A stretch of 64,000 bases of DNA from Tenrec ecaudatus (taxonomy: Eukaryota > Chordata > Mammalia > Afrosoricida > Tenrecidae), in NCBI RefSeq assembly GCF_050624435.1, contig NC_134547.1, forward strand, positions 29,622,419-29,686,418, in the 5' to 3' direction. Shown piece by piece: positions 35,115 through 46,498 of this stretch (position 1 is its first letter; each line of letters opens with the position of its first letter). The translations under genes and the position numbers were made by a program. The notes under the pieces were generated by a model. That model searched no databases. It was not told the origin of the DNA and worked only from the letters and a program-made list of their open reading frames with translations.

Positions 35115-35235
35115 CGTGTTTCTCAAACTTTCAAGTGTTTATCAATCTCCTGGCAGCTTGTGGAAGTGTGGGTTGTGATGCATTAGGTCTGAGGGGAAGG
35201 CGAAGTTGGCCTCCACGACTCTGAGCCACATTTTG
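35115..35235 (+). mobile_element. MER5-like hAT DNA transposon fragment
   Basis: The text 'gtttctcaaactttcaagtgtttatcaatctcctggcagcttgtgg…cattaggtctgagg' follows the order of MER5-type hAT-Charlie elements. Only one half is seen. Confidence 0.5.
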
Positions 35236-35734
35236 AGATATGAGTTTGCCAATGGCTTGGGCATTAACATTGGAGGTGTTTTTGAATATTCTCCTTTAGG
35301 CACTTCAACCATCAACCTTATACTGCCAAACTGTGGCACAGAAGCTAGTCGTGAGGACATAAGCCAGTACTTATGTTCTTTGACTCCCCTATGACGTCCT
35401 GCTCACAGAGGAAGCCAGGAGGAGTGAAGCAACAGCCGTAATACTTAGGATTTGGCCCCAGATCCCAGGGCTGAGCCCCAGAGAAGTTGAGTGACCCAAA
35501 CGGGGACCTCAAGTCATGGGCAGAAGCCTCCCCTGAGAGGACAAAAAGATGCGAACATAGGACTTCTTCTCTTTTCGTGGCTCAGACAGTGCCAAGATGC
35601 CCACTCCAGTGCTCTTTTTAAGGAATGAAAACTTTCTATCATTATAAAACACACTTGCAGAAATGTGCATAAACATAATTAGTTATACAGCCTTCAGCAC
35701 TAGAGACTTTTGTTTGCTTGCTTGTTTGTTAGTG
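35236..35734. other. Unassigned intervening DNA
   Basis: A 62-codon frame at 35206-35394 (+) has no known motif. No repeat recognised. Confidence 0.35.
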
Positions 35735-35985
35735 GGGAATAACTTTTATTATGTGTGCCACTCGGCAGTTTTGCTAAAAGATTCAGGAGTTAGAGAGTAA
35801 TACTTTCGGGAATCTTCAGTCTCAATGGATTCAGTTAGTCTGGCCTTTCTTACTATGTTAGACTTTTTGTTAGATTTGGTTGAACGTTTGCAGAGCATAT
35901 TGACAATCCTACTCAATAATTCCTGTCCATTTTCTTTAGTGACAGTCATGGCAATCCCCACAGTGTAATAGCACCCTTCCTGCTG
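35735..35985 (-). pseudogene. Possible 3' end of an unidentified processed gene copy
   Basis: On the minus strand a frame runs from about 35985 to 35749 and reads …TVGIAMTVTKENGQELLSRIVNMLCKR…, basic in its second half, ending TPESFSKTAEWHT. The stop is followed at once by AATAAAAGTTATT (near 35737-35752), a polyadenylation signal. The size and signal placement look like the tail of an mRNA copy, but I cannot name the protein and no A-tail or TSD is clear. Confidence 0.25.
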
Positions 35986-36275
35986 CCTCCCTGTGTGTTT
36001 ATTTCCATTTGTCCTTTTCCTTTTATAGCATCTGACCTTCGTCTGAGGCTAATGCTTCCCTTTTGAGCTCATATGGTTCATTGTTCTAAGGAGTACACAC
36101 TTCCCTGGCATTATTGCTCATGTTTGGGCAAATCTGCAAAAGAAATCTCTTTAAAGTGTTCAAAAACAATGATGTCACTTTGAGGACTATGGTGTGTGTG
36201 ACCCAAGCAGTGGTCTTTTCAGTCACTGCACATGCAGTGACCGTGACGAAGGAAGACCAAAGTGGAACCAGTACG

Positions 36276-36640
36276 TTCGGACTATGGCGTTGATGAAGAA
36301 TGCAGAATAGACTACGGATTGCCAAAACCAACCCAACAAATCTGTATTAGAAGAAGTACACCCAATGAGCTCCGTAGAAGAAAGGATATTGAGAGTTTTC
36401 CTCTTATTTGGGACATGTTATCAGGAGGGAGCAGGCCCTGGAAAGGACGTCATGCTTGGAGACGTAGTAGGTTAGCTCAAAAGAGAAAATCCCCAATGAG
36501 ATGGAGTAGCAGAGTGGCTGCAACAAACGGCTTAGGCACGCAGGCATTGTGAGGCTGTCATCGAATGGGACAGCGGGTCTTTCCGTTATAGACAGGGTCA
36601 CTATGAGTCACTACTGACTGGATGGCACTTACTAATAGGG
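36276..36640 (+). mobile_element. RTE LINE 3' end, plus strand
   Basis: It contains 'ggattgccaaaaccaacccaacaaatctgtattagaagaag', 'gggacatgttatcaggagggagcaggccctgg' and the tail 'ggtcactatgagtcactactgactggatggca', the conserved 3' end of the RTE family in this window. Confidence 0.85.
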
Positions 36641-36739
36641 AGGTCATTAAAGGAGGATGGTGAGAAACTAGCTAACCTTGGACAAAGACATCACAGTTGA
36701 TAAAGAATAAGGCTAATCAACATTATGGAAACCCTCAAT

Positions 36740-36960
36740 GAAGTGGCCAGACACAGTGTATGCAAAAATACCATTTCTCTGAGGATACACCTCTTAGAAT
36801 TACTGGACCTAGAGCATATGTAGCTTCAGCTTTAGGAGAGAATGACAGTTCTGTGGTTATGTGACTTTACCACCCTACCAGTAGGGTTTAAGAATTTCTA
36901 CTGCTTCACATCCTTCCGAATACTTGGTATTATCAGGCTTTTACATTGCTGGGGTGGGCA
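36740..36960 (-). mobile_element. Ancient L1 (L1M) ORF2 3' fragment, minus strand
   Basis: 'ccaccctaccagtagggtttaagaatttctactgcttcacatcc' is a diverged antisense L1 ORF2 C-terminal tract. Confidence 0.55.
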
Positions 36961-37974
36961 GTGATGTCTCATTGGGTCATGGGTCGTATCAAAGTGACCA
37001 ATTGCTCTGAGTTAGAAGAAACAGAATCCAATAAGAGATGCTAGATAGTGACTGGGACATGTGGGAAGACTCCTGACCATTCCTGTGATATTGACGGAAG
37101 AGGGACACTCTGAATTGTGCCTTCCGACCCTTTGGGGACCCAATTATCTGATAATAAAATTCCCAGCCAGAGTAAGGAAGGAGTAATGCTTTTTACTATT
37201 TTATTCCTTGAGGAGTCTGAGGGAGGCAGGGAAGAAGGATCCTATAAGTCCACTAGGAGCCAGCAATTCATGTGATTAATTTTGAGTCTTCATTTTGGAC
37301 TAGAGAATTATTTGTAAGACACATGGAGCCAGAAGAGTTCTATTTTGCATTTCCTCCCGCCCCACCCCCACCCTCAGTTTCTGGCACAGACTAGAAATAT
37401 ACTGGGGAAATTATGAACCAGCCCTGAGACCAAATAATGAAGGAAAATTAACATGAGAGTTAAAACTGCTATCTCATTTGCAGATGACAATACTGCGATT
37501 CTAAACTTCACATCCAATTTCTGGCTTATTTGGAGTCATTGCAGGGCAGGGGAGCAGTTGGTTGGTTTCTTTAATCCTTTCTCTGAAAACCCAAGGCCTC
37601 ATTCATGAGCAGGGCGCGGAGCATTGGTAACGCCTGTGGGCAGGCGCATTGCACGGTGACAGAGGAGACAGAACCAAAGGAGGGCCTTATGGCCACGCCA
37701 TCCTTATTTCTTCCCACTGGAGTTTGTAACCTGGAAAAACAGACTGGAAGTGAGGCCGCGAGGAGGAAAATCCCTCGAGAAACAGGTTTGCAGCTCGAGA
37801 CCAAAGTTTGCTGAGTAGAGAAAAAGAGACAACACTAACCCAAACCTGGGAGAGGTTATAATACATGTAACATATGTATTATAATATATAATATTTATCA
37901 TATAATACATACAATACTCCCGTTGAGTGGAGCAATTCTGCAATCCTTGCCTCTGGGCTAGCTTTGTTATTGCT
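36961..37974. other. Unassigned intervening DNA
   Basis: Includes a locally GC-richer stretch near 37600-37640 and an AT-rich ATAATA patch near 37858-37912. No gene or repeat recognised. Confidence 0.4.
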
Positions 37975-38355
37975 TGACCAATAGATTAGAGTGGGAGTAA
38001 CACTCTGGATTATCCAAGACCAGGTCATAAGAAGCCTTGCGGCTTCCTCCTGCACTCTTTAGAACCTTTGTACTGGAAATAGGGAGCTGTCCTATGACAT
38101 CACCATACTGTGTTCAAGCCTAAACTAGCCATGTAGAGAGACCACTTGAGAGGGAGCTGCCCCTCCAGCCCTAGCTAGCCTAGCCATCCTGGCACAGGTG
38201 CCAGACATAAAGAAGCCCTCAGGCGACTCCAGCCCAGCCACCATCTGATGACGACTGAATTGCTTAGTGAGAACCACCTTGCTGAGCCCAGCCAACCCAC
38301 AGAGCTACAGAAATTGGTGTTCTAAGCCATTATGTATCCAGGAGGTTTGTAAAGT
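37975..38355 (+). mobile_element. MLT1-like LTR (ERVL-MaLR), plus strand
   Basis: 'accaatagattagagtggg', 'ccaggtcataagaagccttgcggcttc', 'ggtgccagacat', 'gagcccagccaacccacagagctacagaaattg' and 'tctaagccatta' occur in the order expected for an MLT1 solo LTR. Highly diverged. Confidence 0.7.
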
Positions 38356-38488
38356 CAAAATAGGCTTTACCTAGATGTAAGGACTACAGCTATGATGCCT
38401 TGCTCACACTACAGAAAGACTTGCCTGATATAGAAGGACAGACCAGTGGAAAAGAGTTGAAGACAACATTCCTAAACCAAGGCAGCTA

Positions 38489-38878
38489 GTGACTTCACCT
38501 CCCTCTTTCACCTGCTCCCCAGCAGATGAAGGAGTGGATAGATATTACAATAGACCCGATTGGTGTTTAGTTCTTTACAGAATGACGTGTGTTCAGACTA
38601 TCAGGGAAGAGAAGGAGGTGGCATATGTGACTACCAGCAGACTCCAGTTAGAAACGCTCTCGTCCAGCGATGACCAGAGAGGGACTAATAGGGTACTTGG
38701 TGGGGGAGGGAAGCTGCATATTAATGCATATTTGAACGAGGATTATTTCACTAAATTGAAGAAACGTTTGGATAAATCTTCCCCAAACACTCAAAGAAAT
38801 GAAAGAGAACACACACCTATAAAGCAAGAGTTGAAACGAAAGAAGCATGAGGTCAAAGACAAGAGTTCTAAACCATAG
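38489..38878 (+). other. Open frame of 129 codons, unassigned
   Basis: An ATG-initiated frame of 129 residues in otherwise repeat-free DNA. The first half is neutral; the last ~50 residues are strongly charged (LKKRLDKSS, ELKRKKHEVKDKSS). No signal peptide, membrane segment or known motif. It could be chance, or a fragment of a gene copy such as a nucleolar-type basic protein. No splice or promoter context supports it. Confidence 0.2.
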
Positions 38879-38944
38879 AAAGAGGTTTTAAAAAGCAGCT
38901 CTTGGACAATGCACTAAGAGGGAAAGCTTTATACAATGAAAACG

Positions 38945-39125
38945 ACCTTAGAGACACCTACACCGTGGATTAGGTGTTGGACTTCTAACTGCAAGGTTAT
39001 CGGTTCAAACTCACCTTCTGCTCTGTGGGAGAAAGATGAGGCTGGCTGCTCCTGTAAAGATTTACAGTGGTGGGAACACTATAAGGATGAGTCTGCATTT
39101 ACCTCATGGCAGTGGTTTGGTGGTT
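38945..39125 (+). mobile_element. AfroSINE-type SINE, plus strand
   Basis: 'caccgtggattaggtgttggacttctaactgcaaggttatcggttcaaactcacc' through 'ctcatggcagtggtttggtgg'. An A run follows at about 39127-39137. Confidence 0.85.
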
Positions 39126-40564
39126 AAAAAAAAAAAATTGTTTCTTGTTTTTTGCTCTGGAGATGAGATGTGAGAGGAAAAACCTACCAAGCGTAGGGGT
39201 AAAGGTGGAGGAGAGATGGCATGGGACAATGGGTACTGAAGGCTGCAGTAGTGATACAACACACACAGTGGGTTTTCTTGAAGAGCACAGAACAGGTGTC
39301 ACAAAACCAGGAAGATGATTGGAATGTGCTCAGTAAACAAGCTGTCTTATAGTACCAGAACCAATCAGTGTAAAGCCATCCAGACCAATGCAAAGTTTCT
39401 AAGTAGCAGGGGAGGACAAGGTTAGCTTATCATGGAAAATTACAGGTTGAATTCAGACTTTTCTTCTCCAACTTGAGTGGCCAAAAGATAATGGACCAAT
39501 TATTTGCAAATTATGGTGGATCATAGACTTTGAGCCAAGACAAGAACCAAGATATGATGCTTCTCAGAATACAAACTCGAAGCTTCTTAAAATATGTACT
39601 TTAGTTGATGGACTATTTAGGGAGACTCAAGATACAGAACTTCAGACTGCAAAGAATGAAGTGTGTGGTGAGTCTTGAATCTAAATAAGTTTAAAGTTAT
39701 TAGGTCCAAAAGACTGGAAATGATGACCATAAAACCAGAATTTACTTATTCTAATGTTATTAGTTTTACATTATGTAGCTTATTCAAAAATAAGATAGAA
39801 CACAAAAATCCTTGGTCATGCCAGCAGAAGTAATTCAAGGAGAAAGTGATGGGAGAAGAGGCTGGTTGGTCATTATTATTATTTTTAATGGGAAATCAAG
39901 AGATAATGTTTTATTTATAAGGCTGATAAAGATATCTTATCTTCTTTGTTTAATTTCATGCTTTTTGCTACCCATACATTGTTACCTATAAAATACATAG
40001 GTAGATATACTTGCAACTTAGTGGTGTTTCTTTGTTTCAACTATGTATCATATAGATAGCAAAGAATGGGCCATGGTTTTAGACCTAATGTTAACACTGT
40101 TCTATTTAATAGATCATTTTATTCCAGAAAACTCATAACTAGAAACTCATAACTAGAAAACTCATATCAAGAAATTGATTCTATAATACAGGTAGCTTTT
40201 CAGAGAAATGAGGGGGAAAGTGGCTCATCAATAAATGTCATTGACAAGCCACTTATTTACTTAAAAATATCTTCATAGCAAAATAAAACCTAGAGAATAA
40301 GTTGCCAGGCCTGGGGGATCGGGACCATTTCAAAGTCAATTGGCACAACACAGTTCACAAAGTTCTGTCTCCTAATTTGGGGAGTCAAGAGCAGTTATTT
40401 AATATTAGTGCATCCAGAGGCAAAGAGTGACGGAAATAAAAAACACATGGAAACAATTATTCCAGTGGACTAATGGACCTTGCAAACATCAGTCTTCACA
40501 ACCCTGAGGCCAGAAGAACTAGCTGGTGCCCAGCTACCACCGCCAACTGCTGTGAGAAGGATTC
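39126..40564. other. Unassigned intervening DNA
   Basis: Longest repeat-poor stretch of the window. AT-rich; two adjacent copies of 'aactagaaactcat' near 40138-40165. No coding signal. Confidence 0.4.
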
Positions 40565-41122
40565 TGTGATAGGTAGATTTAGTGTGCCAACCTGGCCAAT
40601 AAGAACATGTAGGATTAATAAGATCACGGTTTCATTGGAAGGCAAAGAGATAAATGGCTCAGCGAGCCCTGCTTCTCTCTCTTGCTCTCTGGTGATCGGA
40701 CCAGTGTGCAGCTGCCTTAGCTAGTTCTTTGCCTCAACTTGCAAGCTACACTACCTGTGGGACACCCAACCCAAGGACCATGTCGCTAGAGCTTGAGATT
40801 CCTTTGAGACCTGCTTCGCTACATTTCTGGTGTATACATTGCTTGAGCTGGGGACTGTCGGATCCTGTCATCTGGCTGACTGTTGGTGACTGGCCCTGCT
40901 GTTTTCTGCCTGTGGCAGGACTCCCTGCATTGCTTTGTGGATGACTCAGCTGTCTGCTTCCTTGACCTTGGACCCAGCAGCCTTCATGAGTTGAAGGACT
41001 TCCAGTATACTAATGGTTTCACGAAAGTGAGTTGAACTGAGCCCTCTGTACTGCTGTGTGGATTAATCTATCTATCTATTCATAAGTGTCCTGGTTTTGT
41101 TTCTCTAGAGAACCCTAACACA
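40565..41122 (+). mobile_element. Solo LTR-like element, plus strand, near-TSD of 5 bp
   Basis: It begins TGTGATAGGTAGATTTAGTG and ends CTAACACA, so has TG…CA ends over ~558 bp. It is flanked by gattc on the left and gatcc on the right, 4 of 5 alike, as expected for a 5-bp retroviral duplication. 'gccaacctggcc' near the start and 'gttttgtttctctagagaaccc' at the end match old ERVL-type LTRs of placental mammals in layout. A short TCTA repeat lies at 41067-41081. Relatives: 10048-10262, 33028-33545, 33905-34313, 47034-47290, 60125-60590. Confidence 0.65.
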
Positions 41123-41699
41123 GATCCCATTAGAAGGTCTTGGACAGAAGGGGAGAAAATGTGTCACAAAAATCAAAATCATAACCAAGACAGTGCTTAC
41201 TGGTTGGATAGAGGCAGGTGGGATACCCTTCCTCTCCTTGTTTAGAACTGAACTTACCTCAGAGTTAGAATAATCAACCATTTAAGATGTAAAAAGACAG
41301 CATTCACTCAAGGACAAAGTTTAGAGCACTAGGAAAGCAGGTGTGGAAACAGGAAGTAGAGGGAGGAAGTAGAATAAACAATGGTATATTTGCGGGCTCT
41401 GCAATGGATAAGCTGCATCAGAAAGTGTAGGAATTGTTTAATAGAAAATGGACCTGTTCTGTAAACCTTCACCTAATTTCACAGTAAACAGTAAAAAAGA
41501 AAAGAAAGAAAACCAGTACAGAGAAAATATTTCAAAGTAAAAATTGATAAAATATGAATAGGTATAACAGAATATGTGTTAAAGCAATAAAAATTAACTT
41601 AAAGCAATGAAATAAACTGATTTGCATCTAATTCTAAAGAATAGAACGAGTGATCATAGCAAGTGCTCAGGGCATTATGAATAGGGTCCTCGTGTATTA
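41123..41699. other. Unassigned intervening DNA
   Basis: A-rich plus strand without recognised features. Confidence 0.4.
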
Positions 41700-41960
41700 C
41701 TAGAAGAAAGCTGATGCACTGGTGTAAACTTCAGGTTTGGCAATCCCATACTGACATATTTTTAATGTATCAATAGATTTTATAGCATTGATAGTGATTC
41801 TACTTTTAGGATCATCCTTTATTGCCATACTCAACTAGGTTCAAAGAACATGAAATCTTTCCATGCATTATTTGCAGTAGCAAAAAGTAGCAGGAGAAAA
41901 CCCTCCAAGTTACCAATAAGTGATTCACTGACTTAATGATGGTAATTCTACCATTTATGA
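41700..41960 (+). mobile_element. Ancient L1 (L1M) ORF2 3' fragment, plus strand
   Basis: 'gctgatgcactggtgtaaacttcaggtttggcaatcc' and 'catgcattatttgcagtagcaaaaagtagcaggagaaaaccctcc' are diverged sense-strand L1 ORF2 C-terminal text. Confidence 0.55.
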
Positions 41961-43348
41961 AACACAACATTTCATTTTACTCTTGGTAATGATTTCCCAT
42001 TCAACAATTTTGATAAAACTGCTCAGTGACATTGCTTACTTTTTGCACAATGCGTGAGCACCCACATTATTTCCAATTTGGTTACTTCATTTCCATTAAT
42101 CTAGTCTCCCTACACCCTTACATTTTCATATATGTTTGAAAGTGGTTGTTGGTCGTAATTAATATGTCCTTTTAATAGTAAAGGGACAGAACTCCAACTT
42201 CAACAAGGCTATTTATAAGGAAAAGAAAATGTATTGGGGAACTTTCTGCTTTACCTACCAGGCTGTGGAGAATCCCCAAGGAGCATGGATTCTGAGACTT
42301 GAAGCTGCTAGATTTCTCCCACTCCATTGCTGCCTCTCTTTGCATCCTGCTCCATTATTCCCCCAGGCAGTAGGGCCGCCTCCCTCAGAGGGAACGTGGG
42401 TATAGAGAGCACTGGGCTCCTTCTTCACCCATTGCTCTGAAATGTTACCTACAATTCAGTCTTCAAAACACTGAATACTTTGAGGATTGAATCTAGATTC
42501 TAGATGCCTCCCAATCATGCACACCAGTGTGAAAATGTTCACAGATGTTTCTTCTGCAAGCAATAGAGCTACGCTTTGGAGGCTTTCTGGCAAGAAAGAG
42601 CAGTGAGTGGTCCACCTCATATAAGACCATAGTTCTGGGAAATATGAATGTCCAACCAGCGTATGCTGGGTGAAAATCGGGTCGCAGACTCAATGGCACC
42701 CAACAACAAGGATGCTGCCTCCACACCACTCTTAGGAAAGTCTCCCAGAAGTTAGCAGCCAACTCTCCATATGTCCGTTGCTTATATGCTTTCAGACAGA
42801 GCAAAAGACACAGAATTCACTGCTGACATGTTTGCCCAGTGGCATTAAAGGAAAGTGACTCTCCTAGAGAGCATGAGATGTTGAACATGTGACTGAAATC
42901 AAATCTGTTAGCAGCAGAGGGTGATGGACAGGGTTAAGTATTCAGTGAGCTGTGCCTGCCATTAAAAAGTGAACCTAAAGTGATCAAGATAAATGTCAAT
43001 AGATTGGGCTATTGATGGGGTACCAAACCAAAAATCTAGCTTTTTTTGTTTGTTTCAAAGGATTTACTTCAGACAGATGGCCCTGAAGAGTCCAAAGTGA
43101 AAGGACAGAGAAAGATGTACTAGACACATGCTGATCAAAAGAAAATTGGGGATATAGACAGGGTAGTGGGTATCTTCTGTTTGCCCTTCTACTATCTTTC
43201 AAAAATTTCTGTCTCTAGGAAAATAATTTTTTTGAAGGAGACATTCCCACTTCATCCTATTTGAAGAGGTGAAATAATTTACTAGTTATTTCTTGGTACA
43301 ACCAGGAAGTAATAGGATACTGAATTGTGGGAGGTCTGGACTATCATA
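41961..43348. other. Unassigned intervening DNA
   Basis: A 103-codon minus-strand frame (42804-42493) has no recognisable domain. No further repeat recognised. Confidence 0.4.
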
Positions 43349-43480
43349 GGAGGCCTGTGACACTATGGGTTAGGCATTGGGTTATTACCACAAGGTCAGT
43401 GGTTCCAACCCACTAGCCCTTCCAAAAGGAAAGATGAGCCTGTCTGTTCCTGTGAAGATTTTCAGTCTAAGAAATCATAT
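43349..43480 (+). mobile_element. AfroSINE-type SINE, plus strand
   Basis: 'aggcctgtgacactatgggttaggcattgggttattaccacaaggtcagtggttccaaccc' with the body 'cctgtgaagattttcagtctaag'. Confidence 0.8.
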
Positions 43481-43613
43481 AGTGATTGGGTCACTCTGTT
43501 TCATTTTCAGAGTTCCATTTACAAGTAAAACTGTAGGTTTAACTTGCCTCCTGAAAATATGAAAATCATTATTATGATTTAGTATGATTTTGTATTCAAA
43601 ACAAACAAACAAA

Positions 43614-43778
43614 CAAACTCACTGCGATGAGTTGGTGCAGACTCAGAGTGACCCTACAGGACTGGGTAGAACTGCTTCTGTGAGTTTCTGAGACTGTGAC
43701 TTTTTATGGGAGTGGAAAGCCCCATCTTACTCCTAAGGCGAGGCAGCTAGTTTCGAGCTGCTGACCTTGGAGTTGATC
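43614..43778 (-). mobile_element. AfroSINE-type SINE, minus strand
   Basis: It starts 'caaactcactgcgatgagttgg' and ends 'cgagctgctgaccttgg'. A small CAAA repeat (about 43597-43613) lies at its left as the tail. Confidence 0.85.
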
Positions 43779-44105
43779 CCTCCTGATAACATGTCCAAAG
43801 ATGAAGTCTTGCCATACTTACTTCCAAGGAGTATTCTGTCTGTGTTTCTCCCAAAGCAGATTTATTTGTTCTTCCTTATGCATTGTCTGTTGCTATTCAT
43901 AAGGTGTTGCTATTCATAAGGCTTTCAGTGGTGAATCCCCCAGAGGCCAATTCCTTTTTCCTAGTCTGCAAGCTCCGCTGAAACCTGCCCATCATGGGTG
44001 ATCCTGCTGGCAGTTGAAATACCAGTGGCATATAGCTTCCAGAGGGTTCAGCAACCTACATGCCACCCCAGTATGACAAGCTGACAGACGGAAGGTGGTC
44101 AGAAT
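43779..44105 (-). mobile_element. RTE / long-SINE fragments, minus strand
   Basis: 43779-43905 matches the RTE 3' region ('tccaaggagtattctgtctgtg'). 43975-44100 matches the SINE segment at 46143 and 25861 in antisense. An 18-bp text 'tgttgctattcataaggt' is duplicated in tandem near 43890-43920. Confidence 0.7.
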
Positions 44106-44569
44106 CCATAGCATGCTTGTTATCAATTTTAACTATAGTATAATATGTGATAAGTACAGGTGGAAGTTGCTTAAATGTAATATTTCTTAGATTTTATGAG
44201 AACTGACAATAAAATTGTCTTTGTAAAATCTTCCTTTCCTTTCTAAAACTGTCCCTTCCTTCCTAAAATTGAATTACCCCATTGTCAGTCATTGAGTGAA
44301 AGCCTTTTTAATATTTCTTCCTTTTCCTTTAATTACAAATCCAGTCTAAAAATTATTGATATAGGCTCACAAATACTAATCACAATATTGTACCTAAAAT
44401 ATCAAAAATAATTGACAAAATCAGTATTAGCAAAACACCAGCAGCATGGAAAACTGTTGTGTGCTTGGAGCAAGGACAGGAGAAGCCGTGGGGCTGGAGG
44501 TGACCACGTTAATGGGTAATAGTGACAGCTCTGTCCGGGTGCATTCGCCCCACCTGCTACTCTCACGGT
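44106..44569. other. Unassigned intervening DNA
   Basis: AT-rich; nothing recognised. Confidence 0.4.
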
Positions 44570-44735
44570 GATTCCATAGCACAGTCGCCCTGTGGAACAC
44601 AGCAAACTGTCCCTAGAGTTGATGAGGCTGTAAATCTTTATGGGAGAAGATAGCCACATATTTTCCCATGCAGCTGGTGAGTTTGAATTGTTGACCTTGC
44701 AGTTAGCATCCCCACTTGTAACTCCCTAAGACACA
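44570..44735 (-). mobile_element. AfroSINE-type SINE, minus strand, diverged
   Basis: 'gattccatagcacagtcgccctg', 'gatgaggctgtaaatctttatggg' and 'gaattgttgaccttgcagttagcatcc' follow the SINE in antisense. Confidence 0.7.
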
Positions 44736-44751
44736 GGACTCATTCTAAAAA

Positions 44752-44942
44752 GCCAAATTCACTGCCGTTGAGTGTATTTTGACTCATGGCAACTCTATTG
44801 GACAGGCTAGAACTGGACCTGTGGATTTCTGAGTCTGTCACTCTTTACGAGAGTAGAAAGGCTGGTCTTTCTCCCACTGAGCACCGGGTGGTTTTTTAAA
44901 CCGCAGCCCAATGCACCCAGTCCACTTCACCACCAGGGTCCT
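44752..44942 (-). mobile_element. AfroSINE-type SINE, minus strand
   Basis: It starts 'ccaaattcactgccgttgagtg' and ends 'cttcaccaccagggtcc', a full-length antisense copy. Confidence 0.85.
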
Positions 44943-46142
44943 GCTGTGGACTCAGCAGAAGGTTGAAAACATAAATTAGCTTAGAGATTTGGCCTTCTAC
45001 GTTAATTGATACAAGTCAACTGGGTTTATGAACTAACTGCAGGAATATTTTTATGAAATAGAATGTTTCTACAGCAACACGTCACCAAAATGTTAAAGAC
45101 AAGTTATTTGGTGCTGACCCTCTGACAGTATCCATCTGTGTGGTGGGTACTGTCGCCCCGCCCTAGTGACACCGCAGCCACGACCTCTCCTCTGCTTTGC
45201 AGCTCCTACGGATCAGGTAAGGAGTTAAAACTCATTTTTTCTGTTCCATCCAGGATTTCACATCTGTGTGGAGAGGGTGGTGTGCTTTGTCGTCTTACCA
45301 GAAGTGTAAATGCCCAAAGAGATGCCTTTTAAATATGCAGGTTTCACGAACCTTTAATATACTCCTGGCATTGTAAGTCCCCACAATATAGACTTGGAAT
45401 GCTGTGCTTATCAAATTTATTCTGTAAAAGGTCTCTGTCTGCAGACCATGCCCACTGAACATACTTCAGGAAAAGAAAAAAATTGAGGAAGGGGATAGTC
45501 AGTGAAGGGAATGTTTTATTTATATAAAATCACCTTGCTCGCCACCTCCTGATTTGGGTCAAAATACCAGCTAAAGGCCAAAGTCATACCCAGTTTCTCA
45601 GAGTCACACCCATGATTGCTTGGTAAATGTCTTCTTTTTGTTTTTGCCAGAGATTGGCCTCTGTTTGACCAACGTGAGCGCCGTGTAGCTATTATCAGAA
45701 CATGAATCGGGTAGCCTGCTTTGTAGTGATGGGACCATCAGAGCTCGTCCCTGAGCGGCGGCTCGTTCTGAGACCATGTGGCCAGCTTTATGCTCAGGTG
45801 TCACAGCAGGAGCCCCACAAGTGTGGGAATGTGGATGTTTGAAGTGCTGCTGGCAGAACTACTCAGAGGCCATCCTGAAATTCACCACCTTGCGGGATGC
45901 TGAAGGGAGGAAGGGGTTTCTTGGGGCACCAGTTCCCAGGGCCATTGGTTTTCTGTCGAGAGGGCAAGGGCCCAGTCAGGTCATTGTGCACTGAATGGTT
46001 AGATGAAACCACAGGTCAAGTTCAACATCACGAGCCTTTCAAGTAACTCTTCCTAAATGTTTTACAGATAATTGACTTTGCCTGCTATGTGGCTAAGGCT
46101 TCACAGTTTAACGTTTATCCAGAGATTTCATGTTTAATATAG
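44943..46142. other. Unassigned intervening DNA
   Basis: A GC-richer patch at 45120-45220 contains a splice-like pair (see rejected list). No gene identified. Confidence 0.4.
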
Positions 46143-46498
46143 ATGCTGTGTTATTTCCACCACCTGCGTGTCAATTTGCAATACTGTGGTGGCTCGTGGG
46201 TTGCTGTGATGCTCGAAGTTATGGCACTGGTGTTTCAATTATCAACAGGGTCACCCCACCATGGACAGGTTTCAGGCGAGCTTGTAGCTTCAGAAGAAAC
46301 CCCTGTAGGTCATAGCAGACTACTGCTTATGGAAGCTGACCTCTGGAGGTGAAAGCATTCAAGATTCGCAGTGGCACTAGCAGGGGAGTTGAGCCCACCT
46401 GCAGTCATAACAATGGCACGGGATGGGGCACTGTCTTTCTGTTGTCTGTGTGATTGCCATGAACCAGCTCCATTTCGAAAGCAACTAACAACAACAAC
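46143..46498 (+). mobile_element. Long SINE with RTE-type 3' end, plus strand
   Basis: 'caatactgtggtggctcgtgggttgctgtgatgctcgaagttatggcactggtgtttc' followed by 'ggacaggtttcaggcgagc' and a tail '…gcaactaacaacaacaac'. The tail equals the RTE terminus, and the middle is shared with the tRNA-Gly SINE at 32357-32640. Confidence 0.75.

Noticed and set aside
45180..45240. Splice-like pair around 45200-45220 (pyrimidine tract, tgcag, 14 bases, gtaagg) suggesting a micro-exon
   Set aside because: Only 14 bases would be enclosed and no neighbouring exon, frame or conservation supports it. Such pairs arise by chance in 64 kb.
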